This document shows, piece by piece, positions 15,502 through 24,336 of a stretch of DNA of 64,000 nucleotides (position 1 is its first letter; the number at the start of each line of letters is the position of its first letter). The DNA is taken from contig NZ_VATA01000016.1 of the NCBI RefSeq assembly GCF_005870025.1, positions 62,001 to 126,000 of the forward strand, written 5' to 3'. The translations under genes were made by a program, and so were the position numbers. The notes under the pieces are model-generated. The model was given only the letters and a program-made list of their open reading frames with translations. It did no database searches and was not told the origin of the DNA. This DNA comes from Poseidonocella sp. HB161398. GTDB lineage: Bacteria; Pseudomonadota; Alphaproteobacteria; Rhodobacterales; Rhodobacteraceae.

Positions 15502-17148
15502 ATGAGCGATGTGACGCGCGAAAGCATGGAATACGATGTCGTCATCGTCGGCGCGGGGCCTGCGGGCCTTTCGGCGGCGATCCGGCTGAAGCAGCTCGAT
15601 GCCGACCTGCAGGTCGTCGTGCTGGAGAAGGGCTCCGAAGTCGGCGCGCACATCCTGTCGGGCGCGGTTCTCGATCCCTGCGGCCTCGACAAGCTCATCC
15701 CCGACTGGAAGGAGAAGGGCGCGCCGCTCAACGTGCCGGTGAAGAAGGACAATTTCTACGTCCTGGGCGAGGCGGGCAAGATCCGCATGCCGAATTTCGC
15801 CATGCCACCGCTGATGAACAACCACGGCAACTACATCGTCTCGATGGGCAATGTCTGCCGCTGGATGGCCGAGCAGGCCGAAGAGCTGGGCGTCGAGATC
15901 TTCCCCGGCATGGCCTGCTCCGAGCTGGTCTATGGCGAGGACGGCCGCGTCGCGGGCGTGGTTGCGGGCGAGTTCGGCAAGGATGCCGACGGCAAGCCCG
16001 GCCCGGCCTACGAGCCCGGCATGGAGCTGCTGGGCAAGTACGTCTTCCTCTCCGAGGGGGTGCGCGGCTCGCTCTCGAAGGAAGTCATCGCGAAATTCGA
16101 CCTCCAGAAAGGCAAGTGCCCGCAGAAATACGGCATCGGCATGAAGGAGATCTGGGAGATCGACCCCGAGAAGCATTCCGAGGGCACGGTCACCCACACG
16201 ATGGGCTGGCCCCTGGGCTCGAATGCGGGCGGCGGGTCGTTCATCTACCACCTGGACAACAACCAGGTCTATGTCGGCTTCGTGGTCCATCTGAACTACG
16301 CCAACCCGCATCTCTTCCCCTACATGGAATTCCAGCGCTTCAAGCACCATCCGATGGTCGCGGAGCTGTTGAAGGGCGGCAAGCGCGTGGCCTATGGCGC
16401 GCGGGCGATCACCGAGGGCGGCTGGCAGTCGCTGCCGAAGCTGACCTTCCCGGGCGGCGCGCTGCTCGGCTGCTCGGCGGGCATGGTCAACGTGCCGCGC
16501 ATCAAGGGCAACCACAACGCGATGCTCTCGGGCATGGCGGCGGCCGAGGCCGCGCATGAGGCGATCAAGGCGGGCCGCGAGGGCGACGAGCTGACCGGCT
16601 ACGAGGCCGAAGTGCGCGAGGGCCCGATCGGCAAGGACCTGAAGCCGGTGCGCAACGTCAAGCCGCTCTGGTCGAAATACGGGCTGGCGACCTCGCTGAC
16701 GGTCGGCGGGCTCGACATGTGGACCAACACCTTCGGCTTCTCGCTGCTCGGCACGCTGCGCCACGGCAAGACCGATGCCGAGGCGACCGGACGGGCGCGG
16801 CTCTACAAGGAGATCGAGTATCCCAAGCCCGACGGGGTGCTCAGCTTCGACCGGCTGACCAATGTGAGCTTCTCCTTCACCAATCACGAGGAGAGCCAGC
16901 CGGCGCATCTGAAGCTGGCCGACCCGAACATCCCGGTGGAGGTCAACCTGCGCGACTATGCCGGCCCCTCGGCGCGCTACTGCCCGGCCGGGGTCTACGA
17001 GTTCGTCGGCGAAGGCAAGGACGTGAAGTTCCAGATCAACTTCCAGAACTGCGTCCACTGCAAGACCTGCGACATCAAGGATCCGAGCCAGAACATCACC
17101 TGGACCACGCCCCAGGGCGGCGACGGGCCCAACTACCCCAATATGTGA
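15502..17148 (+). CDS. Electron transfer flavoprotein-ubiquinone oxidoreductase
   Basis: A 548-residue ETF-QO, which takes electrons from reduced ETF (fed by acyl-CoA and other dehydrogenases) and reduces ubiquinone at the inner face of the cytoplasmic membrane. The FAD motif is VVIVGAGPAGLSAAIRLKQL (about 13-32). A ubiquinone/membrane region includes HILSGAVLDPCGLDKLIPDW, then GGWQSLPKLTFPGGALLGCS. The C-terminal ferredoxin-like 4Fe-4S site is built from CPAGVYEFV, NCVHCKTCDIKDPSQNI. The length is typical. The ATG at 15502 directly precedes the FAD domain. Nearby acyl-CoA dehydrogenase and methylmalonyl-CoA epimerase genes fit an acyl-CoA oxidation network. Confidence 0.97.
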   Translation: MSDVTRESMEYDVVIVGAGPAGLSAAIRLKQLDADLQVVVLEKGSEVGAHILSGAVLDPCGLDKLIPDWKEKGAPLNVPVKKDNFYVLGEAGKIRMPNFAMPPLMNNHGNYIVSMGNVCRWMAEQAEELGVEIFPGMACSELVYGEDGRVAGVVAGEFGKDADGKPGPAYEPGMELLGKYVFLSEGVRGSLSKEVIAKFDLQKGKCPQKYGIGMKEIWEIDPEKHSEGTVTHTMGWPLGSNAGGGSFIYHLDNNQVYVGFVVHLNYANPHLFPYMEFQRFKHHPMVAELLKGGKRVAYGARAITEGGWQSLPKLTFPGGALLGCSAGMVNVPRIKGNHNAMLSGMAAAEAAHEAIKAGREGDELTGYEAEVREGPIGKDLKPVRNVKPLWSKYGLATSLTVGGLDMWTNTFGFSLLGTLRHGKTDAEATGRARLYKEIEYPKPDGVLSFDRLTNVSFSFTNHEESQPAHLKLADPNIPVEVNLRDYAGPSARYCPAGVYEFVGEGKDVKFQINFQNCVHCKTCDIKDPSQNITWTTPQGGDGPNYPNM

Positions 17149-17205
17149 ACATGTGACGGATTTCCGCCGATGAGGCGGGTTTCCGTGGCGGCAACAGTTG
17201 TTGCG

Positions 17206-17250
17206 AAAATGAGGAGGTGGTTCCCTGCCGGGGACCGCCTCTTTCATTTT
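17206..17250. terminator. Long hairpin terminator after ETF-QO gene
   Basis: AAAATGA-GGAGGTGGTTCCC pairs with GGGGACCGCCTC-TTTCATTTT, a stem of about 18 bp with G-T wobbles and A/T-rich ends on both sides, so it can work in either direction. Just upstream is a second small palindrome, GCAACA-GT-TGTTGC (17191-17204). Confidence 0.8.
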
Positions 17251-17263
17251 CAGGACCTTGCCC

Positions 17264-18103
17264 ATGCTTCCCGGCACCAATGTAACGCTCGAGATCTTTT
17301 CCCCGAACCTCTCCAACCCGATCGCCAGCACCGGCGTGGCGGAGATTTCCTCGCTTGCCGTCGAATTCAACGACACCGAATACTACGACCTGAACGGCGA
17401 TCCCTACTACGTCGTCCCGGCCATCCTCGACATCCGCGGCAGCTTCATCGACTACCGCGTGAAGACCTCCGGCACTTTCGCCAATGTCCCCGATGACGGG
17501 TTCAACGGCTACAAGCTGAGCTTCGACGGGCTGGGCGGCGACAGCGGCGTCACCATCCGCGGCGTCCGCCTGCTTGGCGACTTCAACTCGCTCGACGTCC
17601 CCGAAGAGAATCTCAGCTTCACCGCGACCTCGGCCATGCTCAATGTCGACGGTCTCGGCTACGCGACGGGCGAGGGCGTCTCGGCCGTGGTCGATTTCAA
17701 GATCGAAGGCACCGACGGCTGGGATGTCCGCTCGGGCGGGGAGGGCAATGACAAGCTGCTCGGCCGCCAGGGGCGGGACATCCTGACCGGCGGCGAAGGC
17801 GACGACACGCTGGTCGGCGGCATGGGGATGGACACGCTCGACGGCGGTCCGGGCAACGACCGGCTAATCGGCGGCTATGGCCCGGACACCTTCGTGATGA
17901 GCGCGGGCAGCGGCCGCAGCCAGGTGATGGACTTCACCGAAGGCGACCGCATCCTGGTGCAGACCGGCGCCGAGGAGCTGGCCGATCTGGAGATCTCGGC
18001 CCGCAACGGCAAGGTCGTGATCGAGGATGGCGACGATGTCTTCATCCTCGAGGGCACCGCCCTGTCCGACATCGACGAGAGCGACTTCGTCTTCTCCTTC
18101 TGA
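17264..18103 (+). CDS. RTX-type calcium-binding repeat protein
   Basis: A 279-residue protein with an N-terminal beta-rich domain of about 160 residues that I do not recognise, then four or so nonapeptide RTX repeats (GGEGNDKLLGRQGRDILTGG, GEGDDTLVGGMGMDTLDGG, GPGNDRLIGGYGPDTF; about residues 163-215). An acidic C-terminal region ends DESDFVFSF. RTX proteins fold on binding calcium outside the cell after type I secretion, using a C-terminal signal; there is no N-terminal signal peptide here, which fits. No type I secretion gene is adjacent. The ATG at 17264 has AGGA about 9 bases upstream, just after the terminator. Confidence 0.85.
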   Translation: MLPGTNVTLEIFSPNLSNPIASTGVAEISSLAVEFNDTEYYDLNGDPYYVVPAILDIRGSFIDYRVKTSGTFANVPDDGFNGYKLSFDGLGGDSGVTIRGVRLLGDFNSLDVPEENLSFTATSAMLNVDGLGYATGEGVSAVVDFKIEGTDGWDVRSGGEGNDKLLGRQGRDILTGGEGDDTLVGGMGMDTLDGGPGNDRLIGGYGPDTFVMSAGSGRSQVMDFTEGDRILVQTGAEELADLEISARNGKVVIEDGDDVFILEGTALSDIDESDFVFSF

Positions 18104-18233
18104 CCGCGGGGCGGCGCGCCCGGCGCGGCGAAGTGCGGCGGAACCCCGGAGGGTGCCTTGCGTTCCGGAACCTGAGGGGCCAGCTTCGGCCCCGAAACGG
18201 AAGTCCGAACCGGCGAGAGCCGAGGAGTGCAAG

Positions 18234-18881
18234 GTGAAGCTCTACCAGTACGATCACTGTCCCTTTTGCGTGCGTGCCGACATGGTGGCCGGGTTCCGGC
18301 AGGTCCCGCACGAGAAGGTCTACCTGCTCAATGACGACGAGCAGGCGCATTTCGACCTGATCGGCGCCAAGATGGTGCCGATCCTGCAATTCGACGACGG
18401 ACGGGCGATGGGCGAGAGCCTCGACATCGTCGCCGCGCTCGACGCGATCGAGACGCCCGCGCCGCATCTCGACCCATGGGCCGAGGCGTCGCCGCAGCTT
18501 GCCGCGCTCGACAGCGAAGGCCGGGCGGTGAACTGCCTGCTCTTCCCGCGCAACGTGCGGATCGGCCTGCCGGAATTCGCGACCGAGGGGGCCATCGCCT
18601 ATTTCACCGAGCGCAAGGAGGCGATGATCGGCATCTCCTTCGGCCAGGCAATGGAGGAGACGGCACAGCACAAGGCGGCGGCCGAGGCGATGCTGGCGGC
18701 GATGCCGGAGCTGGCGCCGCCCGCCGATGGCCGCCTGCGCATGGGCGACGTGCTGGTCTATCCGCATCTGCGCAACCTGACCATGGTGCGCGACCTGGCG
18801 ATGCCGGGCTGGATGCGCGGCTACCTTGAGACGGTGACCGCGCTCTGCGGCACCCATCTCTATGACGATCGCGCGATCTGA
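18234..18881 (+). CDS. grxB: Glutaredoxin 2 (GrxB)
   Basis: A 215-residue GrxB-type glutaredoxin with a GST-like fold, which reduces protein and mixed disulfides with glutathione in the cytoplasm. The N-terminal thioredoxin domain starts VKLYQYDHCPFCVRADMVAG with the active-site CPFC at about residues 9-12. GAKMVPILQFDDGRAMGESL contains the cis-Pro loop that binds glutathione, and the C-terminal half is all-helical. The length equals that of E. coli GrxB. The GTG start at 18234 is supported by CGAGGAG 7 bases upstream. It stands alone between the RTX gene and the TPR gene. Confidence 0.94.
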   Translation: MKLYQYDHCPFCVRADMVAGFRQVPHEKVYLLNDDEQAHFDLIGAKMVPILQFDDGRAMGESLDIVAALDAIETPAPHLDPWAEASPQLAALDSEGRAVNCLLFPRNVRIGLPEFATEGAIAYFTERKEAMIGISFGQAMEETAQHKAAAEAMLAAMPELAPPADGRLRMGDVLVYPHLRNLTMVRDLAMPGWMRGYLETVTALCGTHLYDDRAI

Positions 18882-18975
18882 GCCCCAGCCGGCCTGCGGG
18901 CGCCGTGCGCGGATGGACACGCGCGGCGCCCGGCTCTAGGGTCGTCAAAACACTCCCAGACGGAGAAAACCGAAG

Positions 18976-20700
18976 GTGTTCCGAAACAGATCCCGCCTCT
19001 TCGCAGCCGCCCTCTGCCTCGGGATGGCGCCTGCCGCCGTTCTGGGCGGAAATGCCGGGACCTACCTGGCGGGGCGTGTCGCGGGGATGGAGGCCGACCA
19101 TGCCCGCGCGGCCGAGTACTTCACCCGTGCGCTGGCGCTCGATGCGCGCAATCCCGGGCTGATGGAGCTCGCCCTGACCGCGCAGGTCAATCTCGGCGAT
19201 TTCGACGGCGCGGCGGCGATCATGCGGCGCATGCAGGTGCTGGGGCTCGATGCCAACCTGATGGACATCGTCGAGCTCGTCGACTGGATGGACAGCGAGG
19301 ATTATGCCGCGCTGCGCGAGGCGCTCGGCGGCGGCGACTTCCATCTCGGCGACCTGCTCGACGGGTTCCTCGACCAGCTGGTGACCGGCTGGGCCGAGCT
19401 TGGCGCGGGCGATGGCGAGGCGGCGATCGCCACCTTCGACGAGGCCGCGGCCGAGCCGATGCTGCGCGGCGTGGTGCTCTACCACAAGGCGCTGGCGCTG
19501 GCGGTGTCGGGCGACTACGAAGGCGCCGAGGCGCTTCTGTCCGGCGCGAGCGAGGGGCCCCTGCCGCTCTTGGGCCGCGGGCTCAGGCTGCGCGCCGAAG
19601 TGCAGAGCCAGCTCGGCCATTACGACCAGGCGCTGCAGCTTCTCGACGAGGCCTATGACGGCGCGGTGGCGCCGCAGATGTCGGATATCGTCGCCCGGCT
19701 GCAGGCCGGCGAGCCGGTGCCGCTGAGCATCGCCAATGCCCGCCAGGGGATCGCCGAGGCCTTCTACACCATGGCGCAGGTGCTCTACGGCCAGGCCGGG
19801 AACAGCCTGTCGCTTGTCTATGCCCAGGTCGCGCGCGAGCTCAATCCCGACCATGTCGACGCGCTCCTGATGGTGGCGAGCATCTTCGACGAGCAGGCGA
19901 ATTACGACCTTGCCGGCGATCTCTACGACAAGGTGCCCCGCGATCATCCCGCCTATCTGCAGGCGGAGTTCGGCCGCGCCAACGCGCTGCGCTATGCCGG
20001 GCGCAAGGACGCCGCGATCGAGGTGCTGAACCAGCTCTCGAAGACCTATCCGGACCTGATGGACGTGCAGGTGTCGCTGGGCGACGCGCTGTCCTCGGAC
20101 GAGCGCTGGGAGGCGGCGCGCGCCGCCTATGACCGCGCCGTCGCGCTGATCGAGGAACCGATCCAGGCCGACTGGCAGCTCTTCTATGCCCGCGGCATCA
20201 CGCTGGAGCGGCTGAAGCTCTGGCCCGAGGCCGAGGCCGATCTGCGCCATGCGCTGGAGCTGTCGCCGGACGAGCCGCGGGTGCTAAACTACCTGGGCTA
20301 TTCGCTGGTCGAACGGCGCGAGAGCCTCGACGAGGCGCTCGACATGATCCGCAAGGCTTCTGAGCAGCGCCCGGAGGACGGCTATATCTCCGACAGCCTC
20401 GGCTGGGTCTATTTCCGGCTGGGCCGCTACGAGGAGGCCGTCGCGCCGATGGAGAGCGCCGCCGAGATCATGGCGATCGACCCGGTCATCAACGACCATC
20501 TGGGCGATGTCTACTGGGCGGTGGGACGCAAGCTCGAGGCGCAGTTCATGTGGCGCCGGGCGCTGAGCTTCACCGATTACGGCAGCTCCAACGAAGAGGT
20601 CGATCCCGCGCGGATCCGGCGCAAGCTGGAGGTCGGGCTGGACAAAGTGCTGGCCGAGGAAGGGGCGGAGCCGCTTGGAACCAACAGCGAAGGCAACTGA
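18976..20700 (+). CDS. Tetratricopeptide repeat protein, exported
   Basis: A 574-residue protein with an N-terminal signal peptide ([20 protein letters not shown], cleavage probably around residue 20-25). The rest is built almost entirely of TPR-like helical pairs, for example [40 protein letters not shown] and [20 protein letters not shown]. Such proteins act as periplasmic or membrane-associated scaffolds, and no catalytic domain is seen. It starts with GTG after GGAG. Its last 26 bases overlap the start of ispE, so the two are co-transcribed; this TPR-ispE order is common in Rhodobacterales. Its exact partner is unknown. Confidence 0.88.
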   Translation: MFRNRSRLFAAALCLGMAPAAVLGGNAGTYLAGRVAGMEADHARAAEYFTRALALDARNPGLMELALTAQVNLGDFDGAAAIMRRMQVLGLDANLMDIVELVDWMDSEDYAALREALGGGDFHLGDLLDGFLDQLVTGWAELGAGDGEAAIATFDEAAAEPMLRGVVLYHKALALAVSGDYEGAEALLSGASEGPLPLLGRGLRLRAEVQSQLGHYDQALQLLDEAYDGAVAPQMSDIVARLQAGEPVPLSIANARQGIAEAFYTMAQVLYGQAGNSLSLVYAQVARELNPDHVDALLMVASIFDEQANYDLAGDLYDKVPRDHPAYLQAEFGRANALRYAGRKDAAIEVLNQLSKTYPDLMDVQVSLGDALSSDERWEAARAAYDRAVALIEEPIQADWQLFYARGITLERLKLWPEAEADLRHALELSPDEPRVLNYLGYSLVERRESLDEALDMIRKASEQRPEDGYISDSLGWVYFRLGRYEEAVAPMESAAEIMAIDPVINDHLGDVYWAVGRKLEAQFMWRRALSFTDYGSSNEEVDPARIRRKLEVGLDKVLAEEGAEPLGTNSEGN

Positions 20701-21514
20701 GGCCGCCCCGGCCAAGGTCAACCTGACGCTGCACGTGACCGGCCGCCGGGCGGACGGGTACCACCTGCTCGACAGCCTCGTGGCCTTTGTCGGCATCAGC
20801 GACAAGGTGACGGTGGCACCGGCCGACCGGATGGCGCTTGCCGTCAGCGGGCCGCGCGCGGCGGGGGTGCCCGCCGATGCGCGCAACCTCGTCTGGAAGG
20901 CGGCGGAGCTGCTGGGCACGCCGCCCGTGGCAATCGCGCTGGAGAAGACCCTCCCGGCCGCGGCCGGGATCGGCGGCGGATCCTCGGATGCGGCCGCGGT
21001 GGTGCGCGCGCTGTCGCGGCTCTGGGACCGGCCCTTGCCCGAGGCGAGGACGCTCCTGCCGCTGGGCGCCGACGTGCCGGTCTGCCTGGCGCCGCAGAGC
21101 GTGCGGATGCAGGGCGTGGGGGAGGAGATCTCGCCGGTGGGCGGCCTGCCGCCCTTCTGGATCCTGCTGGCCAATCCCGGCGTCGAGGTGCCGACCCCCG
21201 CGGTCTTCAAGGCCCTGGTCTCGCGGGACAATCCGCCGATGGACGGGCTGCCGCCGAAAGAGGCTGCGGCCTGTCTCGCCTGGCTGCGGGCGCAGCGCAA
21301 CGACCTGGAACCCGCGGCGCTGTCGGTCGAGCCCGCGATCGCGCCGGTGCTGGCCGCGCTGGCGGGGCAGCCGGGCTGCGGCCTGACGCGGATGTCGGGA
21401 TCGGGGGCGACCTGCTTCGGCCTGTTCGAGAGCGAAGTGGCCGCTGCGGCCGCGCGCGCCTCGATTGCCCGGGCAGAGCCCGGCTGGTGGCTGGCCGCGG
21501 GGCCGCTTCTCTAG
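20675..21514 (+). CDS. ispE: 4-diphosphocytidyl-2-C-methyl-D-erythritol kinase
   Basis: A 279-residue GHMP kinase of the MEP isoprenoid pathway; it phosphorylates CDP-methylerythritol. The N-terminal [20 protein letters not shown] (about 12-31) and the ATP-binding glycine loop [20 protein letters not shown] (about 92-111) are diagnostic. The C-terminal [16 protein letters not shown] is the third GHMP motif. The start is a TTG at 20675 inside the upstream TPR gene, with GGGGCGGAG before it; no nearer ATG or GTG exists before the conserved AKVNL. It feeds the isoprenoid pool used by the convergent polyprenyl synthase. Confidence 0.95.
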   Translation: MEPTAKATEAAPAKVNLTLHVTGRRADGYHLLDSLVAFVGISDKVTVAPADRMALAVSGPRAAGVPADARNLVWKAAELLGTPPVAIALEKTLPAAAGIGGGSSDAAAVVRALSRLWDRPLPEARTLLPLGADVPVCLAPQSVRMQGVGEEISPVGGLPPFWILLANPGVEVPTPAVFKALVSRDNPPMDGLPPKEAAACLAWLRAQRNDLEPAALSVEPAIAPVLAALAGQPGCGLTRMSGSGATCFGLFESEVAAAAARASIARAEPGWWLAAGPLL

Positions 21515-21540
21515 GCTCCAACAGTCCTCCAGAAACGCAA

Positions 21541-21562
21541 AACGCGCCCCAGGGGGCGCGTT
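21541..21562. terminator. Bidirectional terminator between ispE and polyprenyl synthase gene
   Basis: AACGCGCCCC-AG-GGGGCGCGTT is a near-perfect inverted repeat (10-bp stem, small loop) in the 72 bases between two convergent genes. The flanks are A-rich on the left and TTC on the right. Confidence 0.7.
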
Positions 21563-21586
21563 CGGGGCCATGGAAGAGGCGGGCGG

Positions 21587-22588
21587 TCAGACCACCCGTT
21601 CGACCACGTAATCCGCCAGATCGTGCAGCACGTCGCGCAGCTCGGAGGCGGGCAGGGCGAGGATCGCGTCCTTGGCCGTCGCGGCCCAGTCGATCGCCGT
21701 CTCGCGCGTCGTCTCCAGCGTGCGGTGCTTGGCCATCAGCGCCAGCGCATGCTCCAGATCGCCCTCTTCCTGGCGGCCGCGCTCGATCGTGCGCTTCCAG
21801 AAATCGCGCTCTTCCGCATCGGCGGCGGCGATTGCGCGAATCACCGGCAGGGTCAGCTTGCGCTCGCGGAAATCGTCCCCGGTATTCTTGCCGATCGACG
21901 CCGTCGCCCCACCGTAATCCAGAAGATCGTCGACGATCTGGAAGCAGATCCCGAGCGCGTCGCCATAGTCGAAGAGCGCCCGCACCTCTGTCTCGGAGGC
22001 CCCGGCGATCACGCCCCCGACCTCGCAGGCCGCAGAGAAAAGCGCCGCGGTCTTGCCGCGGATGACGTTGAGATAGACCTCTTCGGTGGTGGCGAGGTTC
22101 GAGGCCGCGGTGAGCTGTAGCACCTCGCCCTCGGCGATCACCGCGGAGGCGTCCGAGAGGATTTCCAGCACCCGCAGGTTGCCCGGCTCGACCATCAGCC
22201 GGAAGGAGCGGGCGAAGAGGTAGTCGCCGACCAGCACCGAGGACTTGTTGTCCCACAGAAGGTTGGCCGTCGGCCGTCCGCGCCGCTGCGCGCTTTCGTC
22301 GACCACGTCGTCATGCAGGAGCGTCGCGGTGTGGATGAACTCCACCGTCGCGGCCAGCTTGACGTGGTCCGTGCCCTCGTAGCCGCAGAGCCGCGCCGCG
22401 GCGAGCGTCAGCATCGGGCGCAGGCGCTTGCCTCCGGCCTCGACCAGATGCGCCGTGACCTCGGGGATGCGCGGCGCATGCTCCGAGGCCATCCGCTGCC
22501 GGATCAGGGCGCCCACGGCGTCCATGTCCCCGGCCAGCATCTGGGCGAGTTTCTCATGTGGTTTTGCTGCCGCCGTGTCTAATCCCAT
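21587..22588 (-). CDS. Polyprenyl diphosphate synthase (octa/decaprenyl type)
   Basis: A 333-residue trans-prenyltransferase of the IspB/DdsA type that builds the long isoprenoid tail of ubiquinone from FPP and IPP. The two Asp-rich motifs are LLHDDVVDES (first, about 90-99) and FQIVDDLLDYGGAT (second, about 216-229). GGKRLRPMLTLAAARL precedes the first. Rhodobacterales usually make Q10, so decaprenyl is likely, but chain length cannot be read reliably here. The GTG at 22591 could start the frame; the ATG at 22588 is better placed after GGAAG. It is divergent from the DUF2007 gene and convergent with ispE. Confidence 0.93.
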   Translation of the reverse strand: MGLDTAAAKPHEKLAQMLAGDMDAVGALIRQRMASEHAPRIPEVTAHLVEAGGKRLRPMLTLAAARLCGYEGTDHVKLAATVEFIHTATLLHDDVVDESAQRRGRPTANLLWDNKSSVLVGDYLFARSFRLMVEPGNLRVLEILSDASAVIAEGEVLQLTAASNLATTEEVYLNVIRGKTAALFSAACEVGGVIAGASETEVRALFDYGDALGICFQIVDDLLDYGGATASIGKNTGDDFRERKLTLPVIRAIAAADAEERDFWKRTIERGRQEEGDLEHALALMAKHRTLETTRETAIDWAATAKDAILALPASELRDVLHDLADYVVERVV

Positions 22589-22643
22589 CACGCTTCCGTC
22601 AATACTCTCGACATCTTTGCCGGGTAATTTTTAACTGCCTGAC

Positions 22644-22859
22644 ATGAGAGAGCTTTTGCGTACGACTGATCCGACAATCATCGCCTTCGCCTCGGCCCTG
22701 CTCGATGGAGAGGGTATAGACTGCTTCCAGATGGACGTCCACATGAGCGTGCTGGAAGGGTCGATCGGGGTCCTGCCAAGACGCCTCATGGTGCGCGACG
22801 GGGATTTCGCGCAGGCCGCTGCGGTAATGCGCGACAACGGGATTGTTCCGGACGAATGA
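22644..22859 (+). CDS. DUF2007 domain protein
   Basis: A 71-residue protein of the DUF2007 family (PII-like small fold, called putative signal-transducing protein). It starts MRELLRTTDPTIIAFASALL and contains LPRRLMVRDGDFAQAAAVMR, the family core. No function is established. It precedes a tRNA-methyltransferase-like gene with an ATGA overlap, a conserved pairing in Rhodobacterales. Confidence 0.85.
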   Translation: MRELLRTTDPTIIAFASALLDGEGIDCFQMDVHMSVLEGSIGVLPRRLMVRDGDFAQAAAVMRDNGIVPDE

Positions 22860-23626
22860 GAGATATGGACGACAGCGAGCTGACACATGACGCGTTTCTC
22901 GGCGGGCAGGTCTATGCCTGGCAGCCGAAGGCCGGATTCCGCACCGGCGTGGATGCCGTCCTGTTGGCGGCCTCGGTGCCCGCCCGTCCGGGGCAGTTCG
23001 TGCTGGAGCTGGGCTGCGGCGCGGCGGTGGCTTCGCTCTGCCTGCACCGCCGGGTGAAGGAGCTGTGGCTCTGCGGCGTGGAGGTGCAGCCGGGCTATGC
23101 GGAGCTTGCCCGGCGCAATGCCTCCGAAGCCGCGACCGAGCTGGTGGTGGTGCAGGCCGACCTGATGAGCCTGCCCGAAGAGGTGCGCAATCTCGATTTC
23201 GACCATGTCATGATGAACCCGCCCTATTTCAGCCGCGAGGAGGGCAGCCGGTCCGACAATGCGGGCCGCGACATCGCGCGTGCGGGCGAGACCCGGCTGG
23301 CCGACTGGGTGGAGGTCGCCACGCGCCGCCTGCGCCCGGGCGGGGTGCTGACGCTGATCCAGCGGATCGAGCGGCTGCCCGAAGTGCTCGGTGCGATGGA
23401 CGGCCGACTCGGCGCGATCCAGGTGCTGCCGATCAATCCGCGCGGCGGCCAGTCCGCAGGATTGTTTCTCCTGAGGGCTGTCAAGGGACGGAAAACGCCA
23501 TTTCAGCTGCGTCCGGCGATCGTAATGCATAAAGGCATGCGGCATGGTGACGCGGGGGACGGCTACACGCCCGCCATCGAAGCGGTGCTCCGCCATGGCC
23601 AGGCGCTTGCGGGCTTTGCAGATTAA
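22856..23626 (+). CDS. tRNA1(Val) (adenine(37)-N6)-methyltransferase-like protein
   Basis: A 256-residue SAM-dependent methyltransferase of the TrmN6 (YfiC)-like group. The N-terminal FLGGQVYAWQPKAGFRTGVD is the family lead-in. VLELGCGAAVASLCLHRR is the SAM-binding motif I, and DHVMMNPPYFSREEG contains the NPPY motif typical of N6-adenine and related exocyclic-amine methyltransferases. The E. coli relative methylates A37 of tRNA-Val; the substrate here is inferred. The ATG at 22856 overlaps the DUF2007 stop; a second ATG at 22865 is also possible. Confidence 0.88.
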   Translation: MRDMDDSELTHDAFLGGQVYAWQPKAGFRTGVDAVLLAASVPARPGQFVLELGCGAAVASLCLHRRVKELWLCGVEVQPGYAELARRNASEAATELVVVQADLMSLPEEVRNLDFDHVMMNPPYFSREEGSRSDNAGRDIARAGETRLADWVEVATRRLRPGGVLTLIQRIERLPEVLGAMDGRLGAIQVLPINPRGGQSAGLFLLRAVKGRKTPFQLRPAIVMHKGMRHGDAGDGYTPAIEAVLRHGQALAGFAD

Positions 23627-23744
23627 AGCTTTCGTAACAACTCGGCGGCAGCCTGCCCAGCTGGAGGCCCGGTGACGGCGAGGGGTGACAGGAATCGCGA
23701 CCTGTGATGGGCTGTCCAAGTGTAGTCAAGAGAGGAGACGACAT

Positions 23745-23912
23745 ATGAGCCTGACGATGCATATCGAGGAACTTCAGAAGAAGCACCGAACTCTCTCGGC
23801 CAAGGTGGAGGAGGCGCAGCGCAGCCCCGGCGTCAACGATCACGAGATCGTCCGGATGAAGAAGCAGAAGCTGCACCTCAAGGAGGAAATCGAGCGTCTC
23901 AGCCGCGCGTGA
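23745..23912 (+). CDS. DUF465 (YdcH-family) small coiled-coil protein
   Basis: A 55-residue highly charged helical protein of the YdcH/DUF465 family. The sequence MSLTMHIEELQKKHRTLSAK and the tail KKQKLHLKEEIERLSRA, with the central HEIVRMKKQKL, are typical of the family, whose function is unknown. GAGGAGACGAC lies 6-8 bases before the ATG. It stands alone, 118 bases after the methyltransferase gene. Confidence 0.88.
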   Translation: MSLTMHIEELQKKHRTLSAKVEEAQRSPGVNDHEIVRMKKQKLHLKEEIERLSRA

Positions 23913-23921
23913 CCGCCTAGC

Positions 23922-23947
23922 CCGGCATGGATCCCCGCCCATGCCGG
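23922..23947. terminator. Palindrome after DUF465 gene
   Basis: CCGGCATGG-ATCCCCGC-CCATGCCGG is a perfect 9-bp stem with an 8-base loop starting 10 bases after the DUF465 stop. It resembles the short palindromic units with a GGATCCCCG core that are scattered between genes in many alphaproteobacteria. It may serve as terminator or 3' stabiliser; no T-run follows. Confidence 0.5.
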
Positions 23948-24336
23948 TGACGACAGAACGTCCGGGGTCCCGTGCCGCGCCTCCGTCCGGCAGAGCATGG
24001 GTCCCCACCGGTCCGGAGCCCCGGACCCCGCCTTTCCAGACATCCCTTTCCCGAAAATCGCATTCCTGCTCCGGAGCCGCCGCGCGGCCGCCGGAAAAGC
24101 GCCGTGCAGCCTGTCCGCCAGGACATTCGGGAGGGGCGCAAAGCAACGGGGTCCGCCTGGAAAGACGGACCCCACCCACCTGGCCGTGTTCGACCTTACT
24201 CGCTACTCGCCAAGCTCCCTTGGCTAGAGGACCTTAGCCATCCAGTCTTGCGCGAGGGTTAAGCCACCCTCCCGAAACGCCGAGATATGTAGAGGGTTTC
24301 TAAGGGGTTCCGTAACCAGAGCGCGCTGAGCCGGGC
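23948..24336. other. Structured gene-free region between convergent genes
   Basis: No gene was found. The left part is G+C-rich with GGTCCGG-AGCC-CCGGACC (24010-24027) and GGGGTCCGCCT-GGAA-AGACGGACCCC (24149-24174, one mismatch, GNRA-type loop). The right part (about 24180-24330) is visibly less G+C-rich and holds three further stem-loops in a row: CCAAG/CTTGG (24210-24223), GGCTA/TAGCC (24222-24239) and GAGGGT/ACCCTC (24254-24271). It could encode a small RNA; neither strand nor ends can be set. Confidence 0.4.

Noticed and set aside
15307-17376. Open frame of 689 codons on the minus strand
   Set aside because: Antisense to the ETF-ubiquinone oxidoreductase gene and without recognisable features.
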